This document shows positions 32,313-45,350 of a stretch of DNA of 64,000 bases, one piece after another (the first letter of the stretch is position 1; each line of letters begins with the position of its first letter). The position numbers and the translations under genes are program-made. The stretch is from Isoetes taiwanensis. Lineage: Eukaryota; Streptophyta; Lycopodiopsida; Isoetales; Isoetaceae. The stretch spans positions 16,560,275 through 16,624,274 of the forward strand of contig JAJEKV010000010.1 of the NCBI GenBank assembly GCA_021234155.1. Direction: 5' to 3'. The notes below the pieces were generated by a model. That model did no database searches. It was not told the DNA's origin and saw nothing but the letters and a program-made list of their open reading frames with translations.

Positions 32313-34069
32313 ATGGATAACGATAAGACTGTTACGATCCTTTCAAGCTCCTTTGTCGGACCACAGCGCCCTTCCCCGGTCCCTTCCTTCCGCCTTACCG
32401 TTTTTGATGTGATTATGTCCCACTGCCCCTTTCAAAAGCGAATCATTTTCTATCGATCTCGGCTTTCTGTGCCTCTTCTTCAGCAAAGCTTATCCGAGGT
32501 ATTGCTTCATTTTTTTCCTCTAGCAGGTAGAATCCATCCTTTAGACGGCGGCCAAGCCCAACTTATTTGCAGCGATGAAGGGGTCTTCTTCTCTGAAGCA
32601 TTCACAGATGCTACGCTTGATGATTTAGGGGATTTTCAGCCTTCCATTTTCACTGATCGGCTCATCCAAACAGGGGATTTTAGGGCAACTCGGCCTTGGA
32701 AACCCGAGACCCCTCTGTTATGCATCCAGGTTTGAATCTGTTAAATCTTGCTATGTGTCACACATTTGTTCATTCTTGGATCACAATGCTCTGTTACTAT
32801 TATAGAAGACGTGAATGTCTCATTTTGCCATCAGGTCAGTTGCTAGCCCCCCTCCTATCGTGGCACAAATCCAGACCATACAATCTTGAAATCAAGGGCC
32901 TAGATGCAGGCCACGTTAGAGGGGGGCTGCAAAACGAAAACTAGCAGAAGTTTTAAAGCTCTGTTTTGCAATAGTTTCTTTGTCTGTTCTTGATTGAATG
33001 TTGTTAAAGAAGACGGGAATATCTCATTTTGTGATCAGAAGTTTTGAGTTTCTTTTATAGGCCTAACGTTTCTCATTCCGTGAAACAGGTAACAAGTTTT
33101 GCCTGTGGAGGCGCTAGTGTAGGATTTGCTTATTCTCACCAGGCGGCAGATGGCGCATCAATATGGCAATTCTTTAAATCATGGGCAGAAATTACTGCGG
33201 GCAAATCTCTCTCTTTCCTTCCCCTCGTTACATATGATTATTCTAGATCAGATAGTCCCATTTTTTCACCTCAAGATCTAGGATTGAAGTTTCCAGAACA
33301 ACAAAAGGATTATCTTTTTGAAAGTGAGGATGAGAATAAGACTGCTGATAGATCAGATAGTCCCATTTTTTCACCTCAAGATCTAGGATTGAAGTTTCCA
33401 GAACAACAAAAGGATTATCTTTTTGAAAGTGAGGATGAGAATAAGACTGCTGATACAGTTGTTGTGAGTTCTTTTAACTTCGATAAGAAAAAGATAGAGA
33501 GCTTGCGATCTAGCTTATCTTCCAGCTTCACTTCCTTTGAGATTATCAGTGCACATATATGGCATAAGATTACCCAAGCCAGATGCTTGCCTCCTACTGC
33601 AGACGTAGAAATTAATATGCTGATAAACTGCAGGAAGAGGTTGTCTTCTCTACCAGCAACTTATTTTGGAAATGCATGTCTGGCAGCATGGACTAAAACC
33701 TTTGTAACAGAAATGGATTCAAAAGGATTAGAATTTGCAGCAGATACAGTGCATAAGACTATAAAGAGTGCCACTACTGATCGATTACAGGCAATTGCTA
33801 ATTTTTTCGAAGATGTGTTTAGTGGTAAAGCACCATTTCCAGATTTTAAATTCCCAAATCCTTTGCTGATTGCTGGATCACATAGGCATCCCCTATATGA
33901 AGTTGATTTTGGGTTTGGAAAGCCATTGGGATGCAGCTATGGAATGGACGATTGGCAAGATGGTAAGGCATATCTGCTTCCTGGAATTGGAGGAGAAGGA
34001 ATACATGCCACCATTTCATTGTTTTCCGAAACCATGAAAAGATTGAAACAAGATTCAGGTTTTTGCTAA
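32313..34069 (+). CDS. BAHD-family acyltransferase, two exons
   Basis: Exon 1 is 32313-32729 from ATG (MDNDKTVTILSSSFV) to CIQ at a CAG/GT donor. The intron is 32730-33088. Exon 2 is 33089-34069, starting VTSFACGGASVG after GAAACAG, phase 0. The product is 465 residues. BAHD enzymes transfer acyl groups from CoA thioesters to alcohols or amines in the cytosol. The catalytic motif H-x-x-x-D is present as HQAAD shortly after the splice junction, and the structural DFGWG motif appears as DFGFGKP near the C terminus. FPLAGRI in exon 1 is also typical. Without the extra 35 residues of an internal duplication (33244-33455) the length would be 430, normal for the family. The substrate cannot be told from sequence. 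Short tandem duplications flank the gene on both sides. Confidence 0.85.
33244..33455 (+). repeat. Exact in-frame 105-bp tandem duplication inside the BAHD gene
   Basis: Two identical 105-base units (period 105, starting 33244 and 33349) encode RSDSPIFSPQDLGLKFPEQQ plus 15 further residues twice. The duplication keeps the frame. It lies in the variable stretch after the HxxxD helix, where BAHD proteins differ in length. Absence of any difference between the units means it is very recent. Confidence 0.95.
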
Positions 34070-34541
34070 ATGTGAAGTCTGAAAATAAATAGCGATGCCA
34101 TCACTGCAGATTCCAAGATTGCGTTTGTTTAAGTACGGTGCAGTGTATGGCAGTATTTGTAATGAGTAGTCCTAGTATGAACAGGCACTCTGGATTTGGA
34201 CAGCACTTATCCTACTAATATATTTTGGTTCAGGAAATTTCCTTTAAATCTCAGAACCAAAAGAAAACTAGCAAAAGGCACACCATAAGGTTTTGACAAG
34301 ATTTTGATTTAGGCATGGCCTAAGTGCCATTAGATTTTAGGAGTGACTTTGTCGATTACAAAAGGCGAATTATCCTTAATTATTACAAAATCTAGAGCTT
34401 TACCCAAGTTGTAGGAATTTACAAAGGTTGTCAGCAAACTTTTAAGTGACGAAGGTTGGCTTATTTTGGACATGAAAGAATGCATGTCTTTTAGGGCTGG
34501 GTCACATGAGCATGTTGGCATGACCTATATCGTGCCGAACG

Positions 34542-34744
34542 TTCATAAAATGTTGGGGTCACATGTTCATGTAAAAAGTTGTTCTCCTCTCGCGAGCCAA
34601 AAGAAATATTGAACAATTGGACGATCAATTTGTTCAAATATTTCATAAAATGTTGGGGTCACATGTTCATGTAAAAAGTTCTTCTCCTCTCGCGAGCCAA
34701 AAGAAATATTGAACAATTGGACGATCAATTTGTTCAAATATTTC
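34542..34744. repeat. 100-bp tandem duplication
   Basis: Units starting at 34542 and 34642 (TTCATAAAATGTTGGGGTC) are identical except for about one base (GTTGTTC versus GTTCTTC). Confidence 0.95.
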
Positions 34745-34797
34745 TATGCGTTGAAACTTATCAACATGAACCCTTCAACAGAAGAGGAAGCCGGTGG

Positions 34798-34895
34798 AGG
34801 GGATCCATGTTGACATCAAGCCCTTTATGTGAAAAACTATCATCTGAGGGGATCCATGTTGACATCAAGCCCTTTATGTGAAAAACTATCATTTG
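34798..34895. repeat. 49-bp tandem duplication
   Basis: GGATCCATGTTGACATCAAG begins at 34801 and again at 34850. The two units differ at one or two bases. Confidence 0.95.
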
Positions 34896-35016
34896 ACTCT
34901 TCGCGTCTCACATTTTGATGTCTATCTCTTCACATGTTGATGTCTACATGTGACCGAGCTCTTAGTGCTTTTATCTTTTTTAAGATGATAAAGGTCAAGC
35001 ATGATGGATTATCTGC

Positions 35017-35040
35017 AAAAAAAAAAAAAAAAAAAAAAAA
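35017..35040. repeat. A24 homopolymer
   Basis: Twenty-four A bases lie about 300 bases before the LTR element. It could be the tail of a retroposed sequence on the plus strand; no source was recognised. Confidence 0.9.
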
Positions 35041-35348
35041 GCATTTTGACAGAAGAGACTCACAAATTATAAGCAACATTGAAAACCTCTTATTGTTGTG
35101 CATGTTCCATTACCTTTATTGAACGGGCCAACCAAGGATACAAACAGAATGTGAAAGGGAGACAATTATTGGTTTCTGTTACTCACGAGAGAACATGGTT
35201 GATGAAAACAAAAAAAATGAGGTAGATGTATGATTACAAAAAAGTGAGATGCACAAACAAATGTTTTATGGATGGGACAAACGAACATTGTGGTCTTTAA
35301 TAAAAATCTGAAGTATTGGTTAAGGACTAGGAAAATGAGAATGCGAAT

Positions 35349-36907
35349 TGTGACGTTCCATGTATTTACTCATTGATAACGTATAAATATCGCGATGCGA
35401 TCACTAATATGCGCCACCATGGGGGTATTGCCTAGGGGTGACCTAAAAGGATTAATTTGCTATCATTAAAGGATAATTGTCCAATTAACTTAATTAAGCT
35501 AGTGAATATTTAGGAAAGCCACGGTTGACTTAGATTTGGCAGCATGGGGATGTTAATTGGGTCATCTAACTTGACTCTATCCCATGACCCCAAATTACGA
35601 CGCCGGGAGGAAATACTTGGCCTTCGAGTTAGTGCCCAACTTTCTTTGATGTCCAATTCCTTGGCGTCCAGGTTTCTTTGGCCTTGAGAATCCGAGGAAG
35701 ATGGGTTACAAGCGATAATGGATCTAGTAGAACTTCGAGGTGGGTGGTTAGGTATGGCTTGATGTTTCTAGAGTAGTACTGTTGCGGGCACTTGTTGTGT
35801 TCGCTATTACTGTTCTCTCTACGTGCTTTACATGGGAACAACCCTTGATTACCAAAGTGAGTTCTCTTTATCTACGGTCTGGTCTTTACTCTTAAAGAGG
35901 ATGGATTGATAGTTCTTTGCATAATCCCACTCTTGGAAATGGGGGAGTGGGGGTGAGACCTCTGAGCCATGTTTGGTGGTATGCTCACAGGTAGATCCAC
36001 ACTGTATTTCCCATTGGTTGTGACTTTGTGTGCAGGGAGACCCACTTGGGGTGCGTGGGCGTCTTTATGGAATGGCTAGCACGGAGGGCCGGTGGTGAGA
36101 GTGGTGGGGTCTTGCCTGCAGAACATAAAAGGCTCACGGGAACTCTCACGGTGGGCTGGGCGATGTGGGTCCGCGTGGGGAAATGGAATCATGGTGCACG
36201 ACACTCCACATGGGGAGGTGTGACGTTATGGGGCACCCTGCACTGATAATTTAGGGTGAGTAGGGTGCAGGATCGCGGTGTGATGGAAACGCAGTATTCT
36301 CTAACTCACCCAGCATGGAACACTGCGATCTTGGAAGGGGACACTTCCACGACACCTCGTCCGGACTAGAGCTTCATGAACCACGGAGGCGGGCTGAAGG
36401 GTGATACCTTGAGTCTAGCGTCTGGGAGGTATAGTGATGCCATGTGACTGCGACTCATCACAAAGGTAGTACTGGGGGCGGGATGGAGTGGACAACCCCA
36501 GCCCGTTACATGCCCGACCAGCAGGGTTTTACCTGCATGCGGTGATCTCTTGGGGAGACCGTGGAGTCCATCCTCACGGGAGTGCAGTAGAGGGGTAGAA
36601 CACAGGGGTTTGCGGGAATGATTGATGCATATTCTTCTTGGATTAGTATTTGGATGGATGTGCCACCCTTAGAGTGATTTAATTATCTATGATTTTATCT
36701 TTGTGTCCCAGCTGACTAGCGGCACTACAGACTTAGGAGTCCCATTGAAGGCGTGGGCCGAATGATACCTCAGTGTGTCCTTCACTGGGGGCATCTCTCT
36801 CTGATGGCAGGATAAAAGAGCCGGAGGGCCATGGCGAGATGGTTGCCATGGGAGGAAATCCGTATGTATACGTGCGTTAATGCGTGCTATATTAGGGCGA
36901 TCCACGA
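35349..36907 (+). repeat. 5' LTR
   Basis: It starts TGTGACGTTCCATG and ends just before the primer-binding site. Blocks shared with 46220-47744 include CCAATTAACTTAATTAAGCT, AGTGAATATTTAGGAAAG, GGATGGATTGATAGTTCTTT and ACCTGCATGCGGTGATCTCT. The right boundary is uncertain by about 15 bases. Confidence 0.85.
35382..35389 (+). promoter_or_regulatory. TATA box of 5' LTR
   Basis: TATAAATA lies at nucleotides 34-41 of the LTR. The 3' LTR and the minus-strand LTR at 6893-8442 have it at the same position. Confidence 0.55.
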
Positions 36908-36918
36908 TGGTATCGAGC
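36908..36918 (+). other. Primer-binding site (initiator Met-tRNA type, one base deleted)
   Basis: TGGTATCGAGC lies directly after the 5' LTR. It equals the common plant TGGTATCAGAGC site minus one A. Confidence 0.65.
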
Positions 36919-39900
36919 ATGGTTTGGGAAACAAACTCTTGCACAACCACATACCTATCGTTAGATGCAGCTGGCGAGTGAGTAAGGATTTTTGGAGTAG
37001 CGAGAGATTTGGTAGGTGTATGTCGCAGTTAATAATCTAATGTGGTTCAGAAATTAAAAATTTTGGGATGTCGTATTGCAGGTCGCGAACCCTAACCGGT
37101 AGGGGGTGCAGGGTGTTCTTTGGCGGCGGGCGTGAGGAGGCCGGGGTGGGGCGCGCGAAGCCTGAGGCGCTCCTGCTGTCGGCCGAGGCGGGGAGTGCAA
37201 GCATCCCCGGCAGAAATGCCTTGAGGTCGGGATAGGACACGCGTGACCTAAAAGCAGCGGTCTGCCGGTTTTATTTTTTTAGGGTAAAATTTAAATTTAA
37301 AGTTAAAGATTAATATTTCTCCTTTATTCTCTTAGCGGCTTGTTGCTCTTGTGCTCATGCGCCATAGCCGTAGGACTGAAATATAACTTAAAGCCATAGC
37401 CCTTTACGCTTGCAACCTGGTTCCACCGTCTGCACCTACCCTAAAGCATGCGTACCCTTCTAATGGAGGAACCCAGAAGCAATTATACAAAATGTGCCAC
37501 CATTTATTCACCAGATCCCCGCCTTCTCACGGTGACCAGAGCACTTTGTAGCCCAAACCATCGGGAAGCTAAAGGCTTGAGAGTTGTGGAACATTTTGCT
37601 AAGGCTTTTATGAAGGGGTTAGGATACCATGCAATCTTCGCTATAATGAGCACTTAGGTATATGAAGCTTAGCACGAGAATCCTACTACTTGGTGGTGAA
37701 GAGGAAGATGGTGTCGAGAAATATGCAGTTCTATCCTGGGAAGGGATGAGCAAGGCGAATAAAATGCAGAGCCCATAAGATCTTCAAATGGCACAAGCGG
37801 CGGACCTACAATGACTGCGGTAGATGACCCTATTTAGCAAGCTCTAAGTGCTAGTTATCTTGGTAATGGGATGTGTCCTCTGTGGTGCTTCCGTATACCA
37901 TCCATCCTTTTCTTATGAGGAGGAAACTAGATGCATTGTTATTGGCTATTTGGGGCCAGGGTGGCCCCATTTTTCCCTTGAATGAGTTCAGTAATTTCAT
38001 GGCAGGACATGCGGGGCAATCATGTGATATTTCACGACTAGCGAAACGGATGTTGGGATGGCGAGCGGCTTTGAGGAAGCCGAACCTCGAGGCTAATCAG
38101 TGCCAACTCGCCCGGGGAGGGCGCTAAGCTTCCGGGTGAAGATACCCTCCATGCCGCGACAGGGTGGAGCAGGGAACAAGCTTCGAGGCGAATGCAAGAT
38201 GAAGCGGGCCGGATGACGAAGAACAGCGAGTGGGTTAAGGAAGCGGCAAGGAAACAAGAAGCGAGAACGGGACCCGTCCGCCACCTCAATGAAGAAAAAT
38301 ATGAGATCACATTTTACCTACATTCGGGATGCCAAATGTATGTCGGCCACTGCTTGTCCAATAAGAGAAGCTCCGGTATATCTCATTCGATTATTATGTG
38401 GCGACGTAATTAATCGCGATTGCAACTAACCACGTAATTATCATTTTCATTATAACTTTTGATCGAACTCCCGATTCAAAACTTTTGGTAGCAATGGGTT
38501 CGTCTTCACAAGAGATCTGTCTAGTGATAACCCATTCATCATCACTTTTACGATATAATATATAAGAAATAAGCAAAAAATCATATTTTTTAAGGTTAGC
38601 ATATGACCATATTGAAATACATCATAACCATATATCATTGGAAAGGTCTTTTTCGTTGCGCATCTAATGCGACAAAGCGCCATGGCTGTATTTTGATAGG
38701 AAGTGGATCCAAGCGTTATGGGGAAAAACCGCTGACAATGAAGTTGTTGGTCGCGCATTAGTGCGGTTAATAGAGGTATACATTCCATTGGAGAGATTCT
38801 TATGGGGATGAGCGAGATCTCAATTTCCTCTAATCGCGAGTAATCTTTTTCACCGTAAAAGCGAAAAGTGCGGCCGTAAAAGTGGGGTGCTCTAAAATTA
38901 CCGGGGATCGACTCAAAGACTTCAGGTGGTGTCACTAAAATTTCGCGGTATTGAGGATGAAATCATCCGAAACTGACATCAAGACGGCAGGAAAACTATT
39001 CTGAACCCATACAGCAAAGAAAACATCGGTAAACCGAATACGGTGGCAACTGCGCCGGAAATCTGTGAAATACACGAGAAGTCCATGAATTTACCACGCT
39101 ACATAAACCTTTCAAAATGCCTAAATAAAGTACCCAAGAATATCGACCGATTCACGGTTTCAAATGCATGCAATCACCGGCCGAGGCGGTAGGAAGCTAT
39201 CGGTGGCCCTCTTTGGGGCCTTCAATTTATGTGCCATTCATGCTAGCGATGTCACCATAATGACGAAGGATATCACCGGTTAGCACCTTGTAGGATCATT
39301 AAGTGGCCAGGTGAGAGTAACTTTGAATGTACTTTTGTATATCAATATATAATTAAGTTCAAGTTTTCCCTTCATAGTGTAATAATCAATCTCTTCTCTT
39401 GTGATTGTTATCTAAGGTTAGAATGGGACACAATAATAATCATAATAATGATAATGGAAAAATATTAGTTGGCCTCGAACTCATGCACGAATATTTAAAA
39501 AGTCCATTCACTTAGGGTTTGTCATTCTCTTAAGTCATCCCTTCGTTTTAGCACCTCCTTCTTAGCCTCTTCATCTCATGGTTATGAAGGGCCGTTTTGC
39601 ACGGTACATGGGAATGACGATTAGAGATTCCTACCCTCTTCTAGACCCCTCTGCGGTGCAGGTTGACCTTGTATGCGACAACTTGCTCACGGAGCACACC
39701 CTCATGCCGTGCTTCCTTGAGTTTTCTACAGCGGAAATATTATCGCTTGGTGAGAACTTTTGGTAGAACCGCCTCAACCCGCAGGGATATTTTATGGCGG
39801 TGTTTGGGATGGTAGTCCGCGGCGATGCCATTCTTGAGGGGCATTGTCGGGGCGTGTAAAGCCCATTCTTGACCTCGGCTCTAATCCCTGACTATACTTT

Positions 39901-42900
39901 GGGGCCAGGTTGCCTTATCATGGATAGGTATATTAGCCAGTCGCGTGTAGAACAGAAAGCCAAGCTCCACTTTCCCAGTTCACGAGGGGATGAGCAGTTA
40001 AGCTATGCAGGCTTTGTAGATGGGCGGCGCTTGAAGCCTTACCGTGGTAAGGCCAAGCACTTGTCGGCTTGGGACTCTACTAAGGTTAGGGATCCGGGAT
40101 TACTATTCTTGGCGATATTCAATGAGCATACCGGTATATTGCTAATAAGAGCTGCAAAAAGGCGACTCATCTCCTTTTACTAGTTGGTAGGTATTGTGGG
40201 GGTCAAAATGACTTCATCGATTATTCTCGACGAGTCTCTGCGATGGAATACAGAGCGCTCAACTATCATCCTCTTGATGTTGAGCTATCAGCATAATCTA
40301 TTATCGTTATGGCGATTAATGATTAGGAATTTTCCGTCCTCAATTCTGAGTCGGCTTTCCATCTGACCCCACATGTTCCCAATATCAACGATGTAAGTAG
40401 TCAAAGATGGAAAACGACAACTATGGAATCTATGTGATGAAGGCAGATACACTCGGGAGGAGAAACACACATTAGAGAGGCCTTGTGAGAACTTTGAATG
40501 CGAGGTTGGCTTCCTTAACCCATCCAAATTGAGGGGTTGAAATGCCATGTGCAGGTTCTTCTTGTGGAAACTTTACAAGTAGGCAAGGTCCTCTTCTTCT
40601 ATAACAATTGCACACGGCGAGGCGGGTGTATGGGCACAGGGCACTTCGACGACGGCCGACCATGAAAGTACCCCACGGGCGGTCATCACGGTAAATGCAT
40701 TGATGCAGCCATTGCGGTGTTTACGACCACGATATGGAATGTGGATGAACTTGAGTCCTGGCGGTTCTGCGGTATGTATTAATACAAATGTTCCTCGGAG
40801 ATAGCTTCATGTTTGCCTCATCAATTAACCCTGGTGTTACTTAGCGGCAGGCCAGGGCACGGGTTTGATACCCAAGCACAAAGATGTTGAAGAGATTAGG
40901 CCTCTTGATTTCTGCTTTTGTCGGACAATTGTGATTGGGTTCTGTCTTGATTTTTGATTGGCATTTCCTTTAATGGGCCATCACATAATCTATATACTAT
41001 TTTCTTATATGTTTACTTGTCTTGTTGAAAACCATTGAATTGTTTTCCTTCATTGCTTATCTCTCTTCTTGAACTATAGGGATTGTTGATGTGCATATTC
41101 ATTCTTGTCGTCTTGCGGGCGATGAGCTACGTGAATAGGAAGAGAAATCACCGATTCCTACGGGGACGATCAAGGACCGTAGGATTATATTGTGATGCGA
41201 AATTGCGGTGGGATGATGATTGCGAGGGAACTTAAAAGAAGAACTATGAAGTTCAGCTAAGGCTTGGAAGTGATCAATATTCTCTAGAGAATGGGCCTTT
41301 GAGTTCTTAAACTCTTAAAATTAGAACATGGGATTAAAATGACAAAACTTTCTTAGAAGCATAGCGATCACTGTGGTAATTCTATCGCTAGAAGACTCTT
41401 TAATCTCACTCATTAGCCCACGTTGAAACTACCGGCACGGTATTCATCGAGGAAGAACTGGGCTACATACAAAATGAAGAAGTCAAGGCTACGTCTGGGC
41501 GTTAAGCTGCCTCTATCTTGTACCCTTTCTGCGGCGCGCATACTCGAGCCGTTCCCTCGGTTTTCTATGTGTTTTGTGTGTGAGTTAAATTGCCCCATGT
41601 ATAATGTATCTATCTACGTATTATGTAACTTTAAGTTTTGCTTAACTACAAACATGCTGATCTCCAATGTAGCGACGCTTTGACTTATAATAAAGATCTT
41701 TTCTCTTGTACTCTCTTATTTACTCTTTCTTTTAATTACTATCGAAATGATCTCTTGTTTAAGACTTGATGTCCTTGTAGTGCGCTTATATTTTTTATGG
41801 TCAGCATAGGCGGTTGCGTACTTGTACTTTGGCGAGACACCCTCGAATGCCAGGTAGACTAACACGAGCAAGAACTTATGTTGATGAAGAGCGGGTGAAA
41901 AGATGCGGGGATTCTGGGCTTATGTGCTAGCGCCAATCCACCGGCATATGCGGGAAAGGCGGTAGGAGTTACCTCGGGTTACCACCAGATCCACCCACCG
42001 GCGACCACACCTTGCGAAGCACCCGAGTCGCAGCCACCCTTATGAGAGCACGTTCCAACGTGTCCAGCTTAGATGAATAGTATATCCTCTGCGTCAACCA
42101 CCTCTCGTGTCTTGGCGAGAGTCTCCTGGGCGATCATCCAAGGCCAGCGACCTCGATCCTACACCACACAGCGTAGGAGAAGCTCCGATGCATTCGCGGT
42201 GATCCATATCCTTGCAGCCATTGAAGCGAGCAATCTTTGAAAGTCAACCTGTAGTTATTTCCGCAGGTAGATTGAGTAGGCGACAAACTATTTCATGAAT
42301 TACGTGGATCCCGGGTAGTACACATATTTGCTTCTCTAGAATGGCCCGGTGTGCAGGCAGGGGCTTTGGGTCCGGCCAGGAAGCCTATCACTTTAGCGGT
42401 GGTAGATCGGACATACTCATGGCGATGCATTAACCTGCTGCCAAATCTTGGTACCCAGTTGCACCCGATTGCATTGGTCTTGCAGAGCTAATGGATATTG
42501 GCAAATGTGATCTAGATTGTTGGTATGGAATTCTGTAGCATCTGCAAAGAGCCAATATAAACTGCAGCAGTACCTTCGCGCAACTATGGGCAGCGTGACT
42601 ATAAAGGGCGATTAAATAAGGCTATCACGTGGGATAAGTTGCTTTGCATTATCGGACACCCATCCATTGAGAGTCAGAATGCTAAGCGAGAAGCAAGTAA
42701 TTGATGCCCGAGGAGGGCATTGCTAATCTTCTCGAGAATTTGGCGATCTTTTCCAGATGAGATCCAAAAACTTCCTCCTTTGCACAGAGAGTTGGGAATG
42801 TGAAATAACAGAACCGGTACTAAGCCTACGGTGGGCCAGATGCAGGTATGAGCCCCAGTTGGTGAGAGCTCAAGAAACAGCAGGTTACTAAGCCTAGGTT
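36919..42900 (+). other. Leader, gag and protease region of the gypsy element, unreadable
   Basis: By position this 6 kb should contain leader, gag and protease. I could not identify a capsid, zinc knuckle or protease motif. Short coding-like stretches occur (for example 39578-39766 and 39869-40183) but their frames break every few dozen codons. Its length exceeds a usual gag region, so nested insertions are likely. Confidence 0.4.
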
Positions 42901-42949
42901 TCATTAGGCCTAGTGTTTACGCCTTTGGTAGCTCCTATCGCTTTGTTGC

Positions 42950-43460
42950 AGAAAGAAAGATGGCTCCTTAGGGGATTATTGTTGATTATGGGCAGCTCTT
43001 GTAAACATGCCATCCCAGAATGGCGCACATGTGTTTGCCTGATGAGACGATCTAATGGATCGATTGCAAGGGGCTTGGTATTTCTCAAAAGGAACGTTTC
43101 GCTCGGTCATAATGAATAAATTAGGGCGAGGACATCCATAAATGCGCCTTTAGCGCTTTTAGATATGGGCATTATGAGTTCACCAGTTATGCCTTTTGGA
43201 TGTATGCCGCGACTTTTATCACGGTTAATGAAGATGTCTTCCGCTTAATACTTAAAATGATTTTGTTGTTATTTTTCTTTGATGACATTCTCATCTATAT
43301 AGTAAGACACTAAGGAGCATGGGGCCATCTTCCGGCAGCTACAAAAGTTAAGATGTCACCGATGCTTTGCCAAGTTCTCAAGTTTGCACCACTCCAAGGT
43401 GGACTATTTGAAGCCATGTTATTTCGGCCGGAAGGAATTGCCTGGATCCGGCAAAATAGA
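42950..43460 (+). pseudogene. Reverse transcriptase remnant of the gypsy element
   Basis: Across several frames one can read YGHYEF, MPFG, ATFITVNEDVFR and then FFDDILIY (about 43270-43305), the gypsy reverse transcriptase core with its catalytic Asp pair, followed by VDYL (about 43400). Indels separate most of these blocks. Confidence 0.75.
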
Positions 43461-44279
43461 AGGCGATCAAGTTAACCCATTCACGGTAATGTGTCGAGGT
43501 CGAAGTTTCTTGGATTGGCGGGGATATTACTTGGGAAATTTGTTAAGGACACTGCAAAGTGCGGCCACCTCTGCAAATAGATGCGAAGCATAGAAAAGTC
43601 AAGTTAGCAGATGGAACATTGAAGCAAAAGGTCAGGGGCAGGGTTTACGAACAGGATGCTTTGACAGCCGTACCGATCCTCACATTGCGGATCCGAGGAG
43701 AAAGGACCATGAAACTTGAGATGCAGTAAGGTGCCTACCGTGGGAGTTCTCCATGTACAGAAGAAAGGGTTCTGACATCTGATTCTAAGAAGATAGATAG
43801 AGCGAGCGATTGCTACCCTACCCACGATGTCCGAGGGTGTTGGTTGTCATTGGGTGCTAGAATATGGAACACTACCTTCTTGGTAAAGAAGATTCCACCT
43901 TGATGGGATATAGAGTCTGCGTTATCTATGCTCGATCGACCAAATCTCAACCGCCGATGAGAGAAGATGGATGGAATTTTGGAGGAAGTATGATTTTAAG
44001 ATTATGTATAAGCACAGGAAACACAATATGTAGTTTGCCGTCGTTATCCGCCATCCTGACTACGCGCCGCGTTCCGTGCAAATGCAATTTCCGCTCACCG
44101 GTGAGTTTGCGGGAAAGCGATAAGCGGAACCCTTAGCCCGCAGATCGATCGCCGAGATGTGTGGAATCGCTAAGGAGAGCCTGAATAAGGAGCGAAGCTT
44201 TAAGTTCATATAAAAGAAAGAGGGTAATTTCTTATACCACAAAGATAAAGTTGTGTGCCCGAGACCGAGTCAGTAAGCT

Positions 44280-45350
44280 TGTGCATGACACACAACGACC
44301 CTATAGTGGAACATGCGGGTTTCATGAAAACCTATTCAAAGATCCGCTCCGGTTATTTACGGCGCTACTATGAAAGAAAGGACATTGCGAATTATAATAG
44401 CGGTCGGTGGTATTGACAAACCAAAAGGCGGCGGTTGGGATCTGGGGGAATTGCAACCTAGGCGTTGCCCAATGCCAAATGGGAAGTGATAACCATGGAC
44501 TTATTATTGGGCCTTCCATTACTCTCGATGGTTGCGATACGTCGTGTGACGGTGAACAAATTATCGAAAGAATGGCCCATTTCTTACCATGTCGTGAATG
44601 CCGGATCTGACTTTAAATCTTGCTGGCGATTTACAAAGGAATCTTTAGATTGCATGGAATGCCACGAGTTATAGTATCAGAGCGGGGATCCCAAGTTTGT
44701 AAGTGCATTACGGAAGGAATTTCTTACCACCATCAAACCAAGCTTGCTATGATGCGACGCATATCATCCACGAATGATTAGTCGACGAAGCATTACAAAA
44801 TCGCATTATAGGGATATGCTTCTGAAGTTATGTGTGGAAGTAAACAATCACAATGGGGTGACTATATATTTACGGTGAATTTTGCCTATAATAGCCAGAA
44901 GCGAAGTCTTCGAATGTCTCCCTTCATGATAGAGGTATGGTTTATCAATGCTTACTTACTCGGACACATGGCATAATCAGCGGTTTCTAAGGTGGAGGTT
45001 TCTCAAAAACTCTCTTGGAAATCACAAGCTTTGATTTGAAGAAGTTCACATGGGTTCCTTGTTGGTGCCGGTCGTCGAGAAGAATGTGGATAAGCATAGA
45101 ACCCATGGCGTCTTCCGAGGTGGTGAGTCGATTTGGCTGGGTAAAAGGTAAAACAAGCCAAACTTAAGACAGTAGCGCAGAGCTTCGCGCCGGGGCCAGT
45201 GGGCGTTCAAGATCCTTGAGAAGGTGTTGGAGAAGCAGGAAGCTTATCGTTTGGATTTGCCACCCGCGAAGATCCACAAGGTCTTTCACGTGAGTCGCCG
45301 AAAACAACTTATACCTAATCGAAGGGAGGTCTTGGATACCACCCAACCCT
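44280..45350 (+). pseudogene. Integrase remnant of the gypsy element
   Basis: HAGFMKTYSKIRSGYLRRYY (near 44310-44370) resembles the integrase zinc-binding domain, and WEVITMDLLLGLP (about 44480-44518) is the start of the integrase core with its first catalytic Asp. Near 45230-45300, AYRLDLPPAKIHKVFHVS is the C-terminal block that precedes the end of pol in chromovirus-like elements. Stops and frame changes lie between them. Confidence 0.75.

Noticed and set aside
32696-32944. 82-codon plus-strand frame near the start of the BAHD gene
   Set aside because: It overlaps exon 1 in another frame and runs through the intron; splicing at CAG/GT explains the region better.
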